From Xanthomonas floridensis (GTDB lineage Bacteria > Pseudomonadota > Gammaproteobacteria > Xanthomonadales > Xanthomonadaceae): a stretch of 64,000 nt of DNA. The notes beneath the pieces are model-generated. The model saw only the letters and a list, made by a program, of their open reading frames with translations. It was not told where the DNA came from and searched no databases. This document shows positions 24,160 through 35,100 of the stretch, piece after piece. Each line of letters starts with the position of its first letter. Position 1 is the stretch's first letter. The DNA lies in contig NZ_LXNG01000045.1 in the NCBI RefSeq assembly GCF_001642575.1, positions 1-64,000 on the forward strand. The letters are read 5' to 3'. The position numbers and the translations under genes are program-made.

Positions 24160-26325
24160 ATGTCAGGGGGAAGTGCGTCGCTCTCGTTAGTCGAGGGCGG
24201 CTCGTCGGTGCAAGACCGACCGGATCTGGGGCTGCAGGGGTTGGTCCTGCTGGCGCAATTTCATGGCGTTGCCGCAGACGCGGTGCAACTAGCGCATGGG
24301 TTCGGACGAGGCGGCGAGCCGTTCGACGAAACCACGCTGCTGCTGGCAGCCAAGCAATTGGGGCTGAAAGCCAAGGTCGTCGCCCAACCGGCAGCGCGGA
24401 TCGGCATGGCGGCGTTACCGGCCCTGGCCCTGGTGCCGGATGGCGACGCGTTTATCGTCGCAAAGGTGGGGGCGGACCAGATCCTGATCCACGATCTGGT
24501 CGAAAAGCGGCCACGCTCCATCTCTCCCGCCGAGTTCGAAGCACGTTACCAGGGGCGGTTGCTACAGGTGGCCTCGCGAGCTTCGGTGCTGGGCGACCTG
24601 GCCAAGTTCGACTTCAGCTGGTTCATTCCTGCGGTGGTGAAGTACCGCAAGTTGATGCTCGAGGTCTTTATCGTCTCGTTCTTCATCCAGCTGTTCGCGC
24701 TGATCACGCCACTGTTCTATCAAGTGGTGATGGACAAGGTGCTGGTGCACAACGGCCTGACCACCCTGGACGTCATCGCGATTGGTCTGGTCTCGATGGC
24801 GGTGTTCGACGTGCTGCTGTCCGGACTGCGTACCTACGTCTTTGCCCACACCACCAGCAAGATCGACGTGGAGCTGGGTGCGCGGCTTTTCCGGCATGTG
24901 TTGTCGCTGCCGCTGGCGTATTTCGAATCGCGGCGGGTGGGCGACACCATCGCGCGCGTCCGCGAGCTGGAGAACATCCGCAACTTCCTGACCGGACAGG
25001 CGCTGACCTCGGTGCTGGACCTGTTCTTTACGGTGGTCTTTCTGTCGGTGATGTTCTGGTACAGCGGCTGGCTGACCTTGATCGTAGTGCTGTCGTTGCC
25101 GCTGTACGCCACCATCTCTGGCCTGATCACCCCGGTGCTGCGTCAGCGTTTGAACGACAAGTTCGCGCGTGGCGCAGACAACCAATCCTTCCTGGTGGAG
25201 ACGGTCAGCGGTATCGGCACGGTCAAGGCGATGGCGGTGGATCCGCGCGTGACCCGTACCTGGGACAACCAACTGGCCGGCTATGTCAGCGCCGGTTTCA
25301 ACGTCACCCGTATCGCCACGCTTGGCCAGCAGAGCGTGCAACTGGTGCAGAAGCTCACCGCCGTGGCGGTGCTGTTCTGGGGCGCAAAGCTGGTGATGGA
25401 AGGCAAGCTGTCGATTGGCCAGTTGATCGCCTTCAACATGTTGTCCGGCCAGGTCACCGCGCCGATCATTCGCTTGGCTCAATTGTGGCAGGACTTCCAG
25501 CAGGTCGGCATTTCGGTCGAGCGGCTGGGCGACATCCTCAATACCCGTACCGAGGTGCCGGGCAGCCGCCTGGCACTGCCGCCGATCCGTGGGCAGGTGA
25601 CGTTCGAGCGAGTCACGTTCCGCTACCGGCCGGATGCGCCCGAGGTGCTCAACGGGATCGAGCTGGACATTCGCCCAGGCGAAATCATCGGCATCGTCGG
25701 CCGTTCCGGCTCCGGCAAGAGCACGCTGACCAAGCTGGTGCAGCGGCTCTACACGCCCGAGCGCGGGCGTGTGCTGATCGACGGCCAGGACCTGGCGCTG
25801 GCCGATCCGGCCTGGTTGCGTCGTCAGCTGGGTGTGGTGCTGCAGGAGAATTTCCTGTTCAACCGCAGCGTGCGCGAAAACATCGCGTTGACCGATCCCG
25901 GCATGCCGCTGGAGCGGGTGATCCATGCGGCCAAGCTGGCAGGTGCCCACGACTTCATTCTGGAACTGCCGGAAGGCTACGACACCAAGGTTGGCGAGCA
26001 CGGCACCGGTTTGTCCGGTGGGCAGCGCCAGCGCATTGCGATCGCGCGCGCACTGATCGGCGATCCGCGCATTCTGATTCTCGACGAAGCCACCAGCGCC
26101 CTGGATTACGAATCGGAACACGCAGTGATGCGCAATATGCGCGCGATCTGCAAGGGACGCACCGTGCTGATCATCGCCCATCGCCTGTCCACCGTGCGGC
26201 AGGCCAATCGCATCGTCGTGGTGGAGAAGGGACGCATCGTCGAGAGCGGCTCGCATGCCGAGCTGGTCGACCGGCCGGAAGGCCAGTACGCGCATCTATA
26301 CAGACTGCAACAGGGGACACCATGA
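24160..26325 (+). CDS. Type I secretion ABC transporter (HlyB-like) with degenerate C39 domain
   Basis: A 721-residue inner-membrane ABC exporter for type I secretion. Residues about 25-140 form a peptidase-C39-like domain without catalytic cysteine ([18 protein letters not shown]), as in HlyB-type transporters for RTX proteins that are secreted without leader cleavage. A membrane domain of six helices follows (starting [26 protein letters not shown]), then the ATPase with Walker [10 protein letters not shown] (514-522), signature LSGGQ (618-622), Walker [13 protein letters not shown] (Asp642/Glu643) and the H-loop IIAHRLST. It overlaps the HlyD gene by ATGA. The RTX protein encoded 2.8 kb downstream is the obvious cargo. 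Confidence 0.92.
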   Translation: MSGGSASLSLVEGGSSVQDRPDLGLQGLVLLAQFHGVAADAVQLAHGFGRGGEPFDETTLLLAAKQLGLKAKVVAQPAARIGMAALPALALVPDGDAFIVAKVGADQILIHDLVEKRPRSISPAEFEARYQGRLLQVASRASVLGDLAKFDFSWFIPAVVKYRKLMLEVFIVSFFIQLFALITPLFYQVVMDKVLVHNGLTTLDVIAIGLVSMAVFDVLLSGLRTYVFAHTTSKIDVELGARLFRHVLSLPLAYFESRRVGDTIARVRELENIRNFLTGQALTSVLDLFFTVVFLSVMFWYSGWLTLIVVLSLPLYATISGLITPVLRQRLNDKFARGADNQSFLVETVSGIGTVKAMAVDPRVTRTWDNQLAGYVSAGFNVTRIATLGQQSVQLVQKLTAVAVLFWGAKLVMEGKLSIGQLIAFNMLSGQVTAPIIRLAQLWQDFQQVGISVERLGDILNTRTEVPGSRLALPPIRGQVTFERVTFRYRPDAPEVLNGIELDIRPGEIIGIVGRSGSGKSTLTKLVQRLYTPERGRVLIDGQDLALADPAWLRRQLGVVLQENFLFNRSVRENIALTDPGMPLERVIHAAKLAGAHDFILELPEGYDTKVGEHGTGLSGGQRQRIAIARALIGDPRILILDEATSALDYESEHAVMRNMRAICKGRTVLIIAHRLSTVRQANRIVVVEKGRIVESGSHAELVDRPEGQYAHLYRLQQGTP

Positions 26326-27743
26326 AGCACCTGCTCCAGGGATGGCGCGATTTCTTTCTCCGCTATTTCAAGATCTTCAAATCGGCCTGGGCGGTGCGCC
26401 GCCAGCTCGATCCGCCCGCGCGCAGCGCCGACGAGCGCGCGTTCCTGCCCGCGCATCTCGAACTGACCGAAACGCCTGTCTCGCCCACCGCGCGCTGGAC
26501 GATGCGCATCATCATCGGCTTCTTCTGTGTCGCGCTGCTGTGGGCGTGCCTGGGCAAGCTCGATATCGTCGCCGTGGCACCAGGCAAGACCGTGGTCGAC
26601 TCGCGGACCAAGGTGGTGCAGACCGCAGAAACCGCGGTGGTGCGCAGGATCCTGGTGCGCGACGGACAGGCGGTGAAGAAAGGCCAGTTGCTGGTCGAAC
26701 TCGATGCCACCGCCACCGGCGCCGAGTTCGCCCAGGCCGGCGACGCGCTGGTCAATGCTCGTCTGGCCGCGCTACGGCAGGCAGCGTTGGCAACCGCCAT
26801 TGCCACCGGACTGCCGCCGCAGCTGGATCCCGCTCCGGATCTCCCCGCCGAGCGCGTGGCCAACGAGCAGCAATTGGTCAGCAGCCAGTTCGACGCATTC
26901 CAGGCGCGCCGGCATAACCTGCAAGCCAGCATCGCCCAACGCCAGGCCGAGTTGCAGACCACCCAGGACGCAATCGAACCGCTGGCCGAATCCGCACGCA
27001 TTTCGAAAGTGCGCGCAGAAGACTACGGCCGCCTGGTCGAAGGCAAGTACGTCGGCCGCCATGACTACCTGTTGCGCGAACAGGAACGCATTGCCGCAGA
27101 AAGCCAGCTCGCCACCCAGCGCAACCGCCTGCAGGAAATCCGCTCGGCGATCAGCGCGGCGCAGGAAGAGCTGCGCGTGCTGGTCACCGACACACGCCAG
27201 CAGGCACTGGATGCCTTGCGCCAGGCAAGCGAGCAGGCCGGCCAGCTGACCCAGGACGTCGCCAAGACCGGCCAGCGCGACAAGCTGATGGCCCTGCACG
27301 CCCCTGTAGACGGCACCATCCAGCAGCTGGCCGTCCACACCGTAGGCGGTGTGGTCACGCCTGCACAGCCGTTACTCGTCGTAGTGCCGGCCGAAGAAGC
27401 ACTGGAGGTCGAAGTCACTGTTCTGAACAAGGACATCGGCTTCATGCGCCCGGGCCAGCCGGTCACCGTCAAGGTCGACAGCTTCCCCTACACCCGCTAC
27501 GGCTATCTGACCGGCACGGTCGCCAGCGTCTCCCATGATGCCGCGCAGGACGAAAAGCTGGGTTTGGTGTTCCCGGCACGTATCAAATTGAACGGCAGCA
27601 CGCTGGAGATCGATGGGGTCAAGGTGCGGATGAGCGCCGGGATGAGCCTGAGTGCGGAAGTGAAAACGGGCAAGCGGCGGGTGATTGATTATTTGTTGAG
27701 TCCCTTACGTATGCATGGCTCGGAATCCTTTAGAGAGAGATGA
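26322..27743 (+). CDS. Type I secretion membrane-fusion protein (HlyD-like)
   Basis: A 473-residue periplasmic adaptor of the HlyD family. One membrane helix near residues 63-82 ([27 protein letters not shown]) anchors it. A biotinyl-lipoyl half ([32 protein letters not shown]), a long alpha-helical hairpin (about residues 180-330, with [12 protein letters not shown] and EEAQ-rich heptads) and the second lipoyl/beta-barrel part ([28 protein letters not shown]) follow. It bridges the ABC transporter to a TolC-like channel. No TolC gene is present in the cluster, so a shared genomic TolC must be used. It is coupled to the ABC gene by ATGA and followed after four bases by the first lipoprotein gene. 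Confidence 0.92.
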   Translation: MKHLLQGWRDFFLRYFKIFKSAWAVRRQLDPPARSADERAFLPAHLELTETPVSPTARWTMRIIIGFFCVALLWACLGKLDIVAVAPGKTVVDSRTKVVQTAETAVVRRILVRDGQAVKKGQLLVELDATATGAEFAQAGDALVNARLAALRQAALATAIATGLPPQLDPAPDLPAERVANEQQLVSSQFDAFQARRHNLQASIAQRQAELQTTQDAIEPLAESARISKVRAEDYGRLVEGKYVGRHDYLLREQERIAAESQLATQRNRLQEIRSAISAAQEELRVLVTDTRQQALDALRQASEQAGQLTQDVAKTGQRDKLMALHAPVDGTIQQLAVHTVGGVVTPAQPLLVVVPAEEALEVEVTVLNKDIGFMRPGQPVTVKVDSFPYTRYGYLTGTVASVSHDAAQDEKLGLVFPARIKLNGSTLEIDGVKVRMSAGMSLSAEVKTGKRRVIDYLLSPLRMHGSESFRER

Positions 27744-27747
27744 AATT

Positions 27748-28371
27748 ATGAAATTGCTGATGCTCGTCGGTTTGGCCTTAGTCATGACGTGTATGTCTGG
27801 CTGCAAGCAAAAGATGAAATGGGAGGAGCAGGTCTGGTTGGAGGAGGGCCGCTTTGTGGAGGTGGAGCGTCAGGCAGAAGGGACGATTGATTTCCCAAAT
27901 TCTTCGTCAATTGTCACCCGGCATCAAGAATTTAGATATGACCCGTTGCAGGTGCTCTGGAAGGCAGAAGGTGTGACGCAGGTGGAATCTTTTTACATCG
28001 TTGGTCGCGATGCCTATCTGATTACAATGGCTAGCAAAAGCCAAGATGAATTTTGCATGGGGCGCCGTAAAGGCGATCTTTTGCTGAATGTCTTGCGTTG
28101 GCGTAACGGTAGAGTGCAGGAGATCGACCAGCGCGAAGCCCCCCTTGAACGGATGCGGATGAATCTTTCCGGAAATGCGCACTGGATCCTTCGTAAGGAT
28201 GGCTGGGCGGGGGGGGGGCGCAACACTTGTCATGGAAAGAAGTTGCGAGAGTTACCGGGCAATGGGACGACCAGCCGCCAAGTTCAGTATTGGATTTTTA
28301 TGCCGGAACACCAAATTTATCTTGTAGTTAAGGAGGGCGGAGTGATTTGGCCAGGCTGCTGTAACCAATGA
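27748..28371 (+). CDS. Lipoprotein paralogue 1, frameshifted at a ten-G run
   Basis: As read, a 207-residue lipoprotein with lipobox MSGC (Cys19). It shares KWEEQVWLEEGR..., DEFCMGRRKG, LRWRNGRVQEIDQREAP and MNLSG with the paralogue at 28475. The similarity stops at a run of ten G (28209-28218). Beyond it, the frame one base earlier (codons from 28221) encodes QHLSWKEVARVTGQ... ending ...LDFY...NLSCS with TAA at 28329-28331. This matches the paralogue's LSWDDISYVTGQ...SEFYSDRKYAICK at exactly the same length (34 residues from LSW). So the conserved C-terminus is out of frame; 8 or 11 G would restore it. It may be phase-variable, broken, or a sequencing error. GC is lower than in neighbours. 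Possible immunity or chaperone-like partner of the RTX protein (inference). Confidence 0.75.
   Translation: MKLLMLVGLALVMTCMSGCKQKMKWEEQVWLEEGRFVEVERQAEGTIDFPNSSSIVTRHQEFRYDPLQVLWKAEGVTQVESFYIVGRDAYLITMASKSQDEFCMGRRKGDLLLNVLRWRNGRVQEIDQREAPLERMRMNLSGNAHWILRKDGWAGGGRNTCHGKKLRELPGNGTTSRQVQYWIFMPEHQIYLVVKEGGVIWPGCCNQ
28209..28218 (+). repeat. Homopolymeric (G)10 tract within coding sequence
   Basis: Ten consecutive G inside the first lipoprotein gene. Such tracts are prone to slipped-strand mispairing. The reading frames on the two sides of the run belong to the same protein family but are out of register by one base. Confidence 0.85.
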
Positions 28372-28414
28372 AGTGCATTCACGCAATGCAGCGGGCATTG
28401 CGTGAATGCACTTC
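28370..28414 (+). terminator. 20-bp perfect inverted repeat between the two lipoprotein genes
   Basis: A perfect 20-bp stem (arms 28370-28389 and 28395-28414, beginning GAAGTGCATTCACGC) with a 5-base loop. No T-run follows. It overlaps the stop codon of the frameshifted reading, or lies 38 bases after the stop of the restored frame. It may act as terminator, attenuator or mRNA stabiliser between the secretion genes and the second lipoprotein/RTX genes. Confidence 0.65.
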
Positions 28415-28474
28415 GCTGGACCGGTCTGAGTGCTGGTTAATTTCAAAAAGAAGTAATCAACGAGGTGCGACGCG

Positions 28475-29074
28475 ATGAAGATGTGTAGGTGGGCGATGGT
28501 TGCTGGGCTGATGTCTGCCGCCTTGTTGAGCGGTTGCAGCAACAAAGACACGATGCGCTGGAAGGAGCAGGTGTGGCTCAGCGATGGGCGGCGCATCGAT
28601 GTAGATCGATATTCAGTAGCTCTGAAGAGTGGCTTTCCCAACTCGACCGATGGGCCACCTATTTATCAGGAAATTAACTATGCGCCTTTAGGAGTTCACT
28701 GGTCTGCCAAAAGCGGGGTGAAGGGAGTTCCGGAAATGCTTTCCTTCGATATCGTGGATGGTGACGCCTACTTGGTCGTTGTTGATGAAGACCTCGAAGA
28801 ATTCTGTGTTGGCAAGCCGAAAGGAACTTATTTGATGAGTGTCTATCGTTGGCGCAATCGGGAAATGCAGGAGGTAAATCAGCATGAAGCACCTATCGCT
28901 CGCATGGGTATCAATCTGTCGGGAACCGGGAATTGGGGCTTTCGTCATGCCGATAGACCTGTGACCTATCTGTCCTGGGATGATATCTCCTATGTAACGG
29001 GACAAAGAAGTGCCGGGCCGCCGATGCGAATTTCTGAGTTCTACAGTGATCGTAAATACGCGATCTGCAAATAA
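28475..29074 (+). CDS. Lipoprotein paralogue 2 (intact), upstream of the RTX gene
   Basis: A 199-residue lipoprotein with lipobox LLSGC (Cys21). The +2 residue is Ser, so outer-membrane sorting by Lol is expected. Conserved with its paralogue: RWKEQVWLSDGRRIDVDRY, FPNS, EEFCVGKPKG, YRWRNREMQEVNQHEAP, MGINLSG and LSWDDISYVTGQ. Two conserved cysteines (EFC and the C-terminal ICK) may form a disulfide. GAGG lies nine bases upstream of the ATG. It is 26 bases before the RTX gene and probably co-transcribed. Family not recognised. Candidate roles are immunity against, or surface handling of, the secreted lipase; both are inference. Confidence 0.78.
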   Translation: MKMCRWAMVAGLMSAALLSGCSNKDTMRWKEQVWLSDGRRIDVDRYSVALKSGFPNSTDGPPIYQEINYAPLGVHWSAKSGVKGVPEMLSFDIVDGDAYLVVVDEDLEEFCVGKPKGTYLMSVYRWRNREMQEVNQHEAPIARMGINLSGTGNWGFRHADRPVTYLSWDDISYVTGQRSAGPPMRISEFYSDRKYAICK

Positions 29075-29100
29075 AATACAAATTTAATTAAAAGGAGTAA

Positions 29101-32100
29101 ATGGCCATGGATTTTAGCAAACTTCAGTTTGATTACTCGCAGCTGGCCGCGAATGTTTATGGAGCAAAGTCCAGTGTGAGGTCGGGACTGAATACTGTTC
29201 AGCTCCCCGAAGGATGGAACCAGATCGACGAGAAAATCTCGCAGAGCGGATTCATGGCTAGGGCCTATCGCAATGCGGCCACGGGCGAGGTGGTGGTCGC
29301 TTATGCAGGGACAACGCTAGAAGAAGGTCAAGCGCTCGATGACTGGATCACGGGAAATGTACCAGCAGGCGTAGGCGGGTTCTCGCAACAGGTCTTCGAG
29401 GCCATAGAGTTCTACTTGAATGTACTGCGCTTGCCAGGCGTGGACCAAGCGAAGACTAGTTTCACCGGTCATTCGCTAGGCGGCGGGCTCGCTTCGTTGA
29501 TGGCGGTCTATTTCGATAAAAAAGCGACTGTCTTCGATCAAGCGCCTTTCGAGAAGTCGGCGGCAACCTCTGCATACGACCTGTATCTGGAACCATTGAA
29601 GTACGCAGGCTATACCCTTCCTCAGGAATTTGAAGACTACGATTTGCTCCATTACAACGAGCGTAAATCGAACGTGCAGCAGATTGTGGTGGCGGGCGAG
29701 GTACTCAGCTATGGCACTGAAAATTTGTTCAAGATCAATGATGGAAATCCGCTTGTGCTCGATCCGGAAGCGGAAGATATCTTTGGCTGGGGCGGAAGCG
29801 TAGGGGCTGACTTCGCCAAGGCGGTCGACCTGCACTCGATGACATTACTTGCGGGGTTCATGAATTCGGAAATATTCTTTGAAATCTCGAAGAATTTCAA
29901 AGAGTTGCTGCCAAGAATATTTCGAGGTGCATATCAAGATGTTGTTCCGACAAATCGTATTACTAGTACTTTGCTTGAATTGCTGGTCCAGCGCCAGATC
30001 GTAGGAGAGGGTTCGCTCGACACGCTCGCGGCTGACGTGGCGAAAATCGTGGGCACCGACCTGCGCGGTGCGGATGGTTCGTTCGTCCTGCATGGAGACG
30101 GCTACGGAAAAGAAATTAATCTAGCCGCGAGCCTAGTAGATGTGGTGCTAGCCGGAATTTATCAGCAAGCAAACGGAAGATCGCCCCAGGACGGATTCTC
30201 TGGTCGCATGAGCGAAGTCCTGACTCGAGCCGATGGCCATATCACATTCGACGCTGACGCGCTTGGCAGGCAGGCACAGCGAGGCGTCGACTCACTCAGC
30301 CAATATGTCTCTGCAAGAACACAAAACCTTGCCCTCGATACGAATCTTCTGGAACGTGCACGCTGGGGCGTTCAGGATGGCGCCGCCATGCGCTACGTCG
30401 GTTCCGATTTCGACGTTCGCTCGGACGTTGTGGTGGCACTGCACGGCAACAACACCATCACCGTTGGCGGCGGCGACGATCTGGTCCTGGGCGGCAACGG
30501 CGACGACGATATCAGTGGTGGATCGGGCGATGATCTCCTGTACGGTGGCGCTGGATTCGACACATACCGCTTTCTTACCAATGAATCCCTTCTAGTCAGT
30601 GCAGACCGCATCTACGACAGCGGCGGCGATGGCGCTGTGTATGTCGACAACGTAGCAGTGACGGCAGGTGTCCGCCTGACGGAGACGACGTGGGCCGATT
30701 CCACCGGTAACTTGCGATTGACCATGATTGCGGATCCGGTCCATAGATTAATTGTCACCAATCTGCTTAGCGGCGACACGATCCATGTCGAGCGGTGGCA
30801 GAACGGCCAATTAGGAATTTCTCTCGGCGGAGAGATAAGTGTTCTGCCACCAGTGGGCATGAAGTGGGATGGCGATTTGACGCCAGAAGGTGCCAACATC
30901 AATGGCGTCTTTCAAGGGAATGAAGAGGCAGAGGCGTTCTATACGGGTTTCGGCGAAGATGTCATCGACGCTGCCGGCGGTATCGACGTCATCAACGGCG
31001 GATCTGGCAGCGACGTCATCAATGGTGGCGATGGCAACGATTTCATCGTAGAAGTGGCCAGGACGGCGCGTAATCTGGACCGGTGGATCGGTGCTCCGCC
31101 CACCGACAGGGTGCTGGCCAGTGGCGTGGGTTTCATGGTCGGTCTGCGCAGCGGTAATGCGGAAGATGCGCGCACCTACTACGAAGACGTCTTTTTGGGG
31201 TTGGTTGGCACCATCCGGAACGGTGGGCCGTCGTTCTATCCCGATCCGGAACTATTCGCCGATGGTGGCGACGTAATCGACGGCGGTGGCGGTTCGGATC
31301 TGATCATGAGCGGCGAGGGCAACGATATTGTCGATGGCGGCATCGGCAACGACGTGATCTCCGGCGGACATGACAGCGATATTCTGATGGGCAACGACGG
31401 CGACGACCTGATCTTCGGGGACCGGATCAACGGAGTCCTTGCAGGCGAAGAGGTTGCCAATCTGTCGTCTGCAGCGCGTGCCGACGGCGACGACATCATC
31501 GATGGTGGTGCCGGCAACGACGAGTTGCGGGGCGATGGCGGTAACGACCAGATCTGGGGTGGCCAGGGCGATGATGTCATTCTCGGAGACACTGTCGGAA
31601 TGGAGGCGTCGCGCCAGGGTAACGACAGCTTGCATGGCGGTGAGGGCCAGGATCAAATCTGGGGCGGCGGCGGCAATGACACGATCTCTGGCGATGCGGG
31701 CAACGACACCATCTTCGGTGACTTCGTGGTCGGCCAGTTGGATCCCCAATTCCATGGCGCCGATCGCATTAGCGGCGGTGTCGGCATGGACTGGATCAAT
31801 GGACAAGGCGGCGACGATGTTATCGACGGTGGCGATGATGCCGACACGTTGCTGGGGGGCGCTGGTGCAGACGTCATCAACGGCGGCACAGGCTACGACC
31901 TGATTGTCGGCGACGATTTCGATGCCCCGGAAAACGAGCAGGGCAACGATACGATCAATGGCGGTCTTGGGGACGACACGATTCTCGGCATGGGCGGCAA
32001 CGATCAGTTGGTCGGCGGCGAAGGCAATGACAGCCTCTACGGTGACGATCAGGTTGGCAATTTCGCCGGCAACGACAAGCTCTCCGGCAACACAGGCGAC

Positions 32101-35100
32101 GACTACCTCGACGGTGGCCGGGGCGACGATCAACTCGACGGTGGCACCGGCAACGATACCCTCATCGGTGCAGAAGGAAACGACACCTACCTCATCAAGG
32201 CCGGTGACGGTCACGATGTAGTGAGCGGCTTGGGCGATCAGTCGGCGGGTAGCGACACCATCGCGCTAAGCGGCTTGTCGAGGAATGAGGCGACGTTCCG
32301 GCGCAGCGGGAGTGCGCTGGTGATGACATTCGGCACAGACCAATCGGTTCGCCTGGACGGTTTTCTTGCGCGCGACAGTGGCGGGCATCGGATCGTCTTT
32401 GGTGACGGCTCCGCGATGGATCGGGCTGAGGCTTTGAGCCTACTTGGTGGCGGTACTGCGGGCGATGATGATTTGCAAGGTAGCGATCAGGACGATGAAC
32501 TTTACGGCCAGGGTGGTAACGACAAGTTGTACGGCCAAGAAGGTAATGATTCGCTCAATGGCGGAATCGGCAACGATCTTGTATTCGGTGGGGGCGGAAA
32601 CGATCTGCTCGAAGGCGGCGACGGCGATGATCTTCTCGACGGCGGAACCGGCGACGACCGCCTGTCCGGCGGGGCAGGCTCCGATGTTTTTCGCTACGGC
32701 ATCGGCTACGGGAACGACAGCATAGCCTTTGATCCTGCTGCTGATATTCGACAAGTACAGCTTCTCGATATCGTAAATCCAGCTGATATGTACTACGCGC
32801 TCAAAAATGGCGCGCTGGTAATGACTATTATCGAGACTGGTCAGAGCATCACCATTGAGGGTTATGCCGGTGTCAATGGACCAACCGCGCGGATCGTCCT
32901 AGCCGATGGGGCTGAGCTTTTGCCTGAGCTGTTGTGGAGCGGTGCTAACGAAATCGAAGGAAGTTCGGGAGACGATCAGCTTTACGGCTACGACGGCGAG
33001 GACTATATCTATGGCTTCGGCGGCGACGACCGTATCTGGGGTGGAAATGACAGAGATTATCTGGTCGGTGGCTGGGGTAAGGACACAATCTACGGTGGCA
33101 GCGGTAACGATATGTTGCAGGGAGATTCCCACTACCCCTATTGGTGGATGAATGGTGGGGAAGACGATTATCTGGATGGTGGTGAGGGTGACGACAACAT
33201 CTACGGTAATGACGGGAATGACACTCTGCTGGGTGGTGCAGGCAATGACTCTATTAGCGGGCAAGATGGTGCTGATGTCCTGAATGGTGGCGCCGGTAAC
33301 GATGCGCTTTACGGAAACGCGGGTTCAGATCTCTATGAGTTTGGCCGCGGTGGCGGTCGTGACATCATCCGGGAGTTCGGTTGGATGGGAGAGAGTGGGC
33401 CGCAGTTTGGCGATATCGACACGCTTAGGTTCGATGCCAGTGTGCTGAAGGAAGAAATCGTTGTGTATCGAGACGATCGCTTCAGCAGCACGTTGCAGTT
33501 TGTGATCGAAGGCACCGACGATTCGATCGCCGTGCTGGATTTCTTTGATTACTTGACTTACAACACGCGCGATTCGATCGAGCAGGTCGTGTTCACCGAC
33601 GGCACCACCTGGGATCTGGAGGAGATTTTATATCAGGCCATGCGCGGCTCTCATCGCAACGACAACCTGATGGGTTTGTACGCCAAGGATGATTTCATCA
33701 ATGCCGGAGCAGGCAATGACCGGGTGATGGCGCTCGAGCATGACGACACTATCCAGGGTGGGAAAGGCAACGACAGCATAGAAGCGGGTGAGGGTGACGA
33801 TGTCCTGCTAGGTGGCAGTGGTTCAGACATTCTCTCTGGCGATGCTGGCAACGACATTTACCGTTTCGGCCTGGGCTCTGACTTGGATGTCATCACCAAT
33901 GGCTCAATCGTACTCACCGATCATGATGTGATTGAGCTTGGTGAAGGCATTACTACCGAGAACATCCGCCTCGCACGCTCCGGCGATGCATTGGTGATTG
34001 ACATCGACGGCCATGCCGACCGGCTGATCGTCCTGGGGCACTTCATCACCGACGAACACTGGAGCCGTGGTGGCCCTATTGATGCTTTACATTTCGCCGA
34101 TGGCACCATTTGGGTTCAAGAGGACATCCTGGCAAAGCTTGTTGCACCTCTCGAAGCTATCGCGGTCAACATCGATGGTGTGCCCTATGCCGATCTTCAG
34201 GATGCTGGCGGCTACGTCATCGGCATCCAGAATACGTTGGGCGAGGTCCACCGTGAAACGGCGGGAGCCACTTGGTTCGATATCGGGCCAGGGGAGGCGC
34301 GCCTGTTTGGCGGTGCTTCCGGGGATACCTACGTGTTCGGCAAGGGCTATGGGAGCCAGGCGATACACGATGCCGGTGGAACGGACCGGGTCCTGTTCAA
34401 TGCTGACTTGTCACCAAGCGACGTGACCCTTTACAAGCTCGGCAACGATATGGAAGTGCATGTGGAGGGTCAGTCGCCGCTCACCATCGTTGGATTCTTT
34501 AGCGAAGGCGGCATGGCGGCGATCGAATCGATGGTCTTCGCCAACGGAACTGTCTGGGATTCCGCATGGCTGCATACCAATGCCGTGAACCCGGACGTAA
34601 CCTTGAACGGAACTGCGGGCAGCGACATCCTGCTTGGAAGCGTCGGCAATGATCAGCTATTTGGGCTGGAGGCTAATGATCAATTAGAAGGCGACAGCGG
34701 TGACGACCTGCTCGACGGCGGCACCGGTGCGGATGTGATGCGTGGCGGCAAGGGTAGCGACACCTACGTGGTGGATGATGCGAGCGATTCGATTTTCGAT
34801 AATGGGTATGCCAGTGATTCCTGGACGAGAGAAATCAATACGGTACGTAGCAGTATCGATTACACGCTGGGCGTAAACTTGCAGCGGTTGATTCTTGATG
34901 GAACTGCCGATCTCAACGGGACTGGCAACGGAGAATCCAACACCCTGCAGGGCAATGCTGGCGCCAATGTTCTGACCGCCGCGGCTGTGGATGATTACTC
35001 CTCCTGGGCCGATTGGATCGATGGCGGTGCGGGAAATGACATTCTGATCGGTGCCTGGGGTAACGACACCCTTATTGGTGGGGCCGGTAACGACCGCATG

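Noticed and set aside
24135-26321. Open frame running through the ABC transporter region in a second plus-strand frame and joined to the HlyD frame
   Set aside because: Only the part from 26322 on encodes HlyD. The upstream part is an out-of-frame shadow of the HlyB-like gene, and the ATGA overlap marks the true HlyD start.
31252-32214. Minus-strand frame opposite the RTX repeats
   Set aside because: Its Val/Ala/Ile repetition is the antisense image of the GGxGxD codon repeats, not an independent protein.
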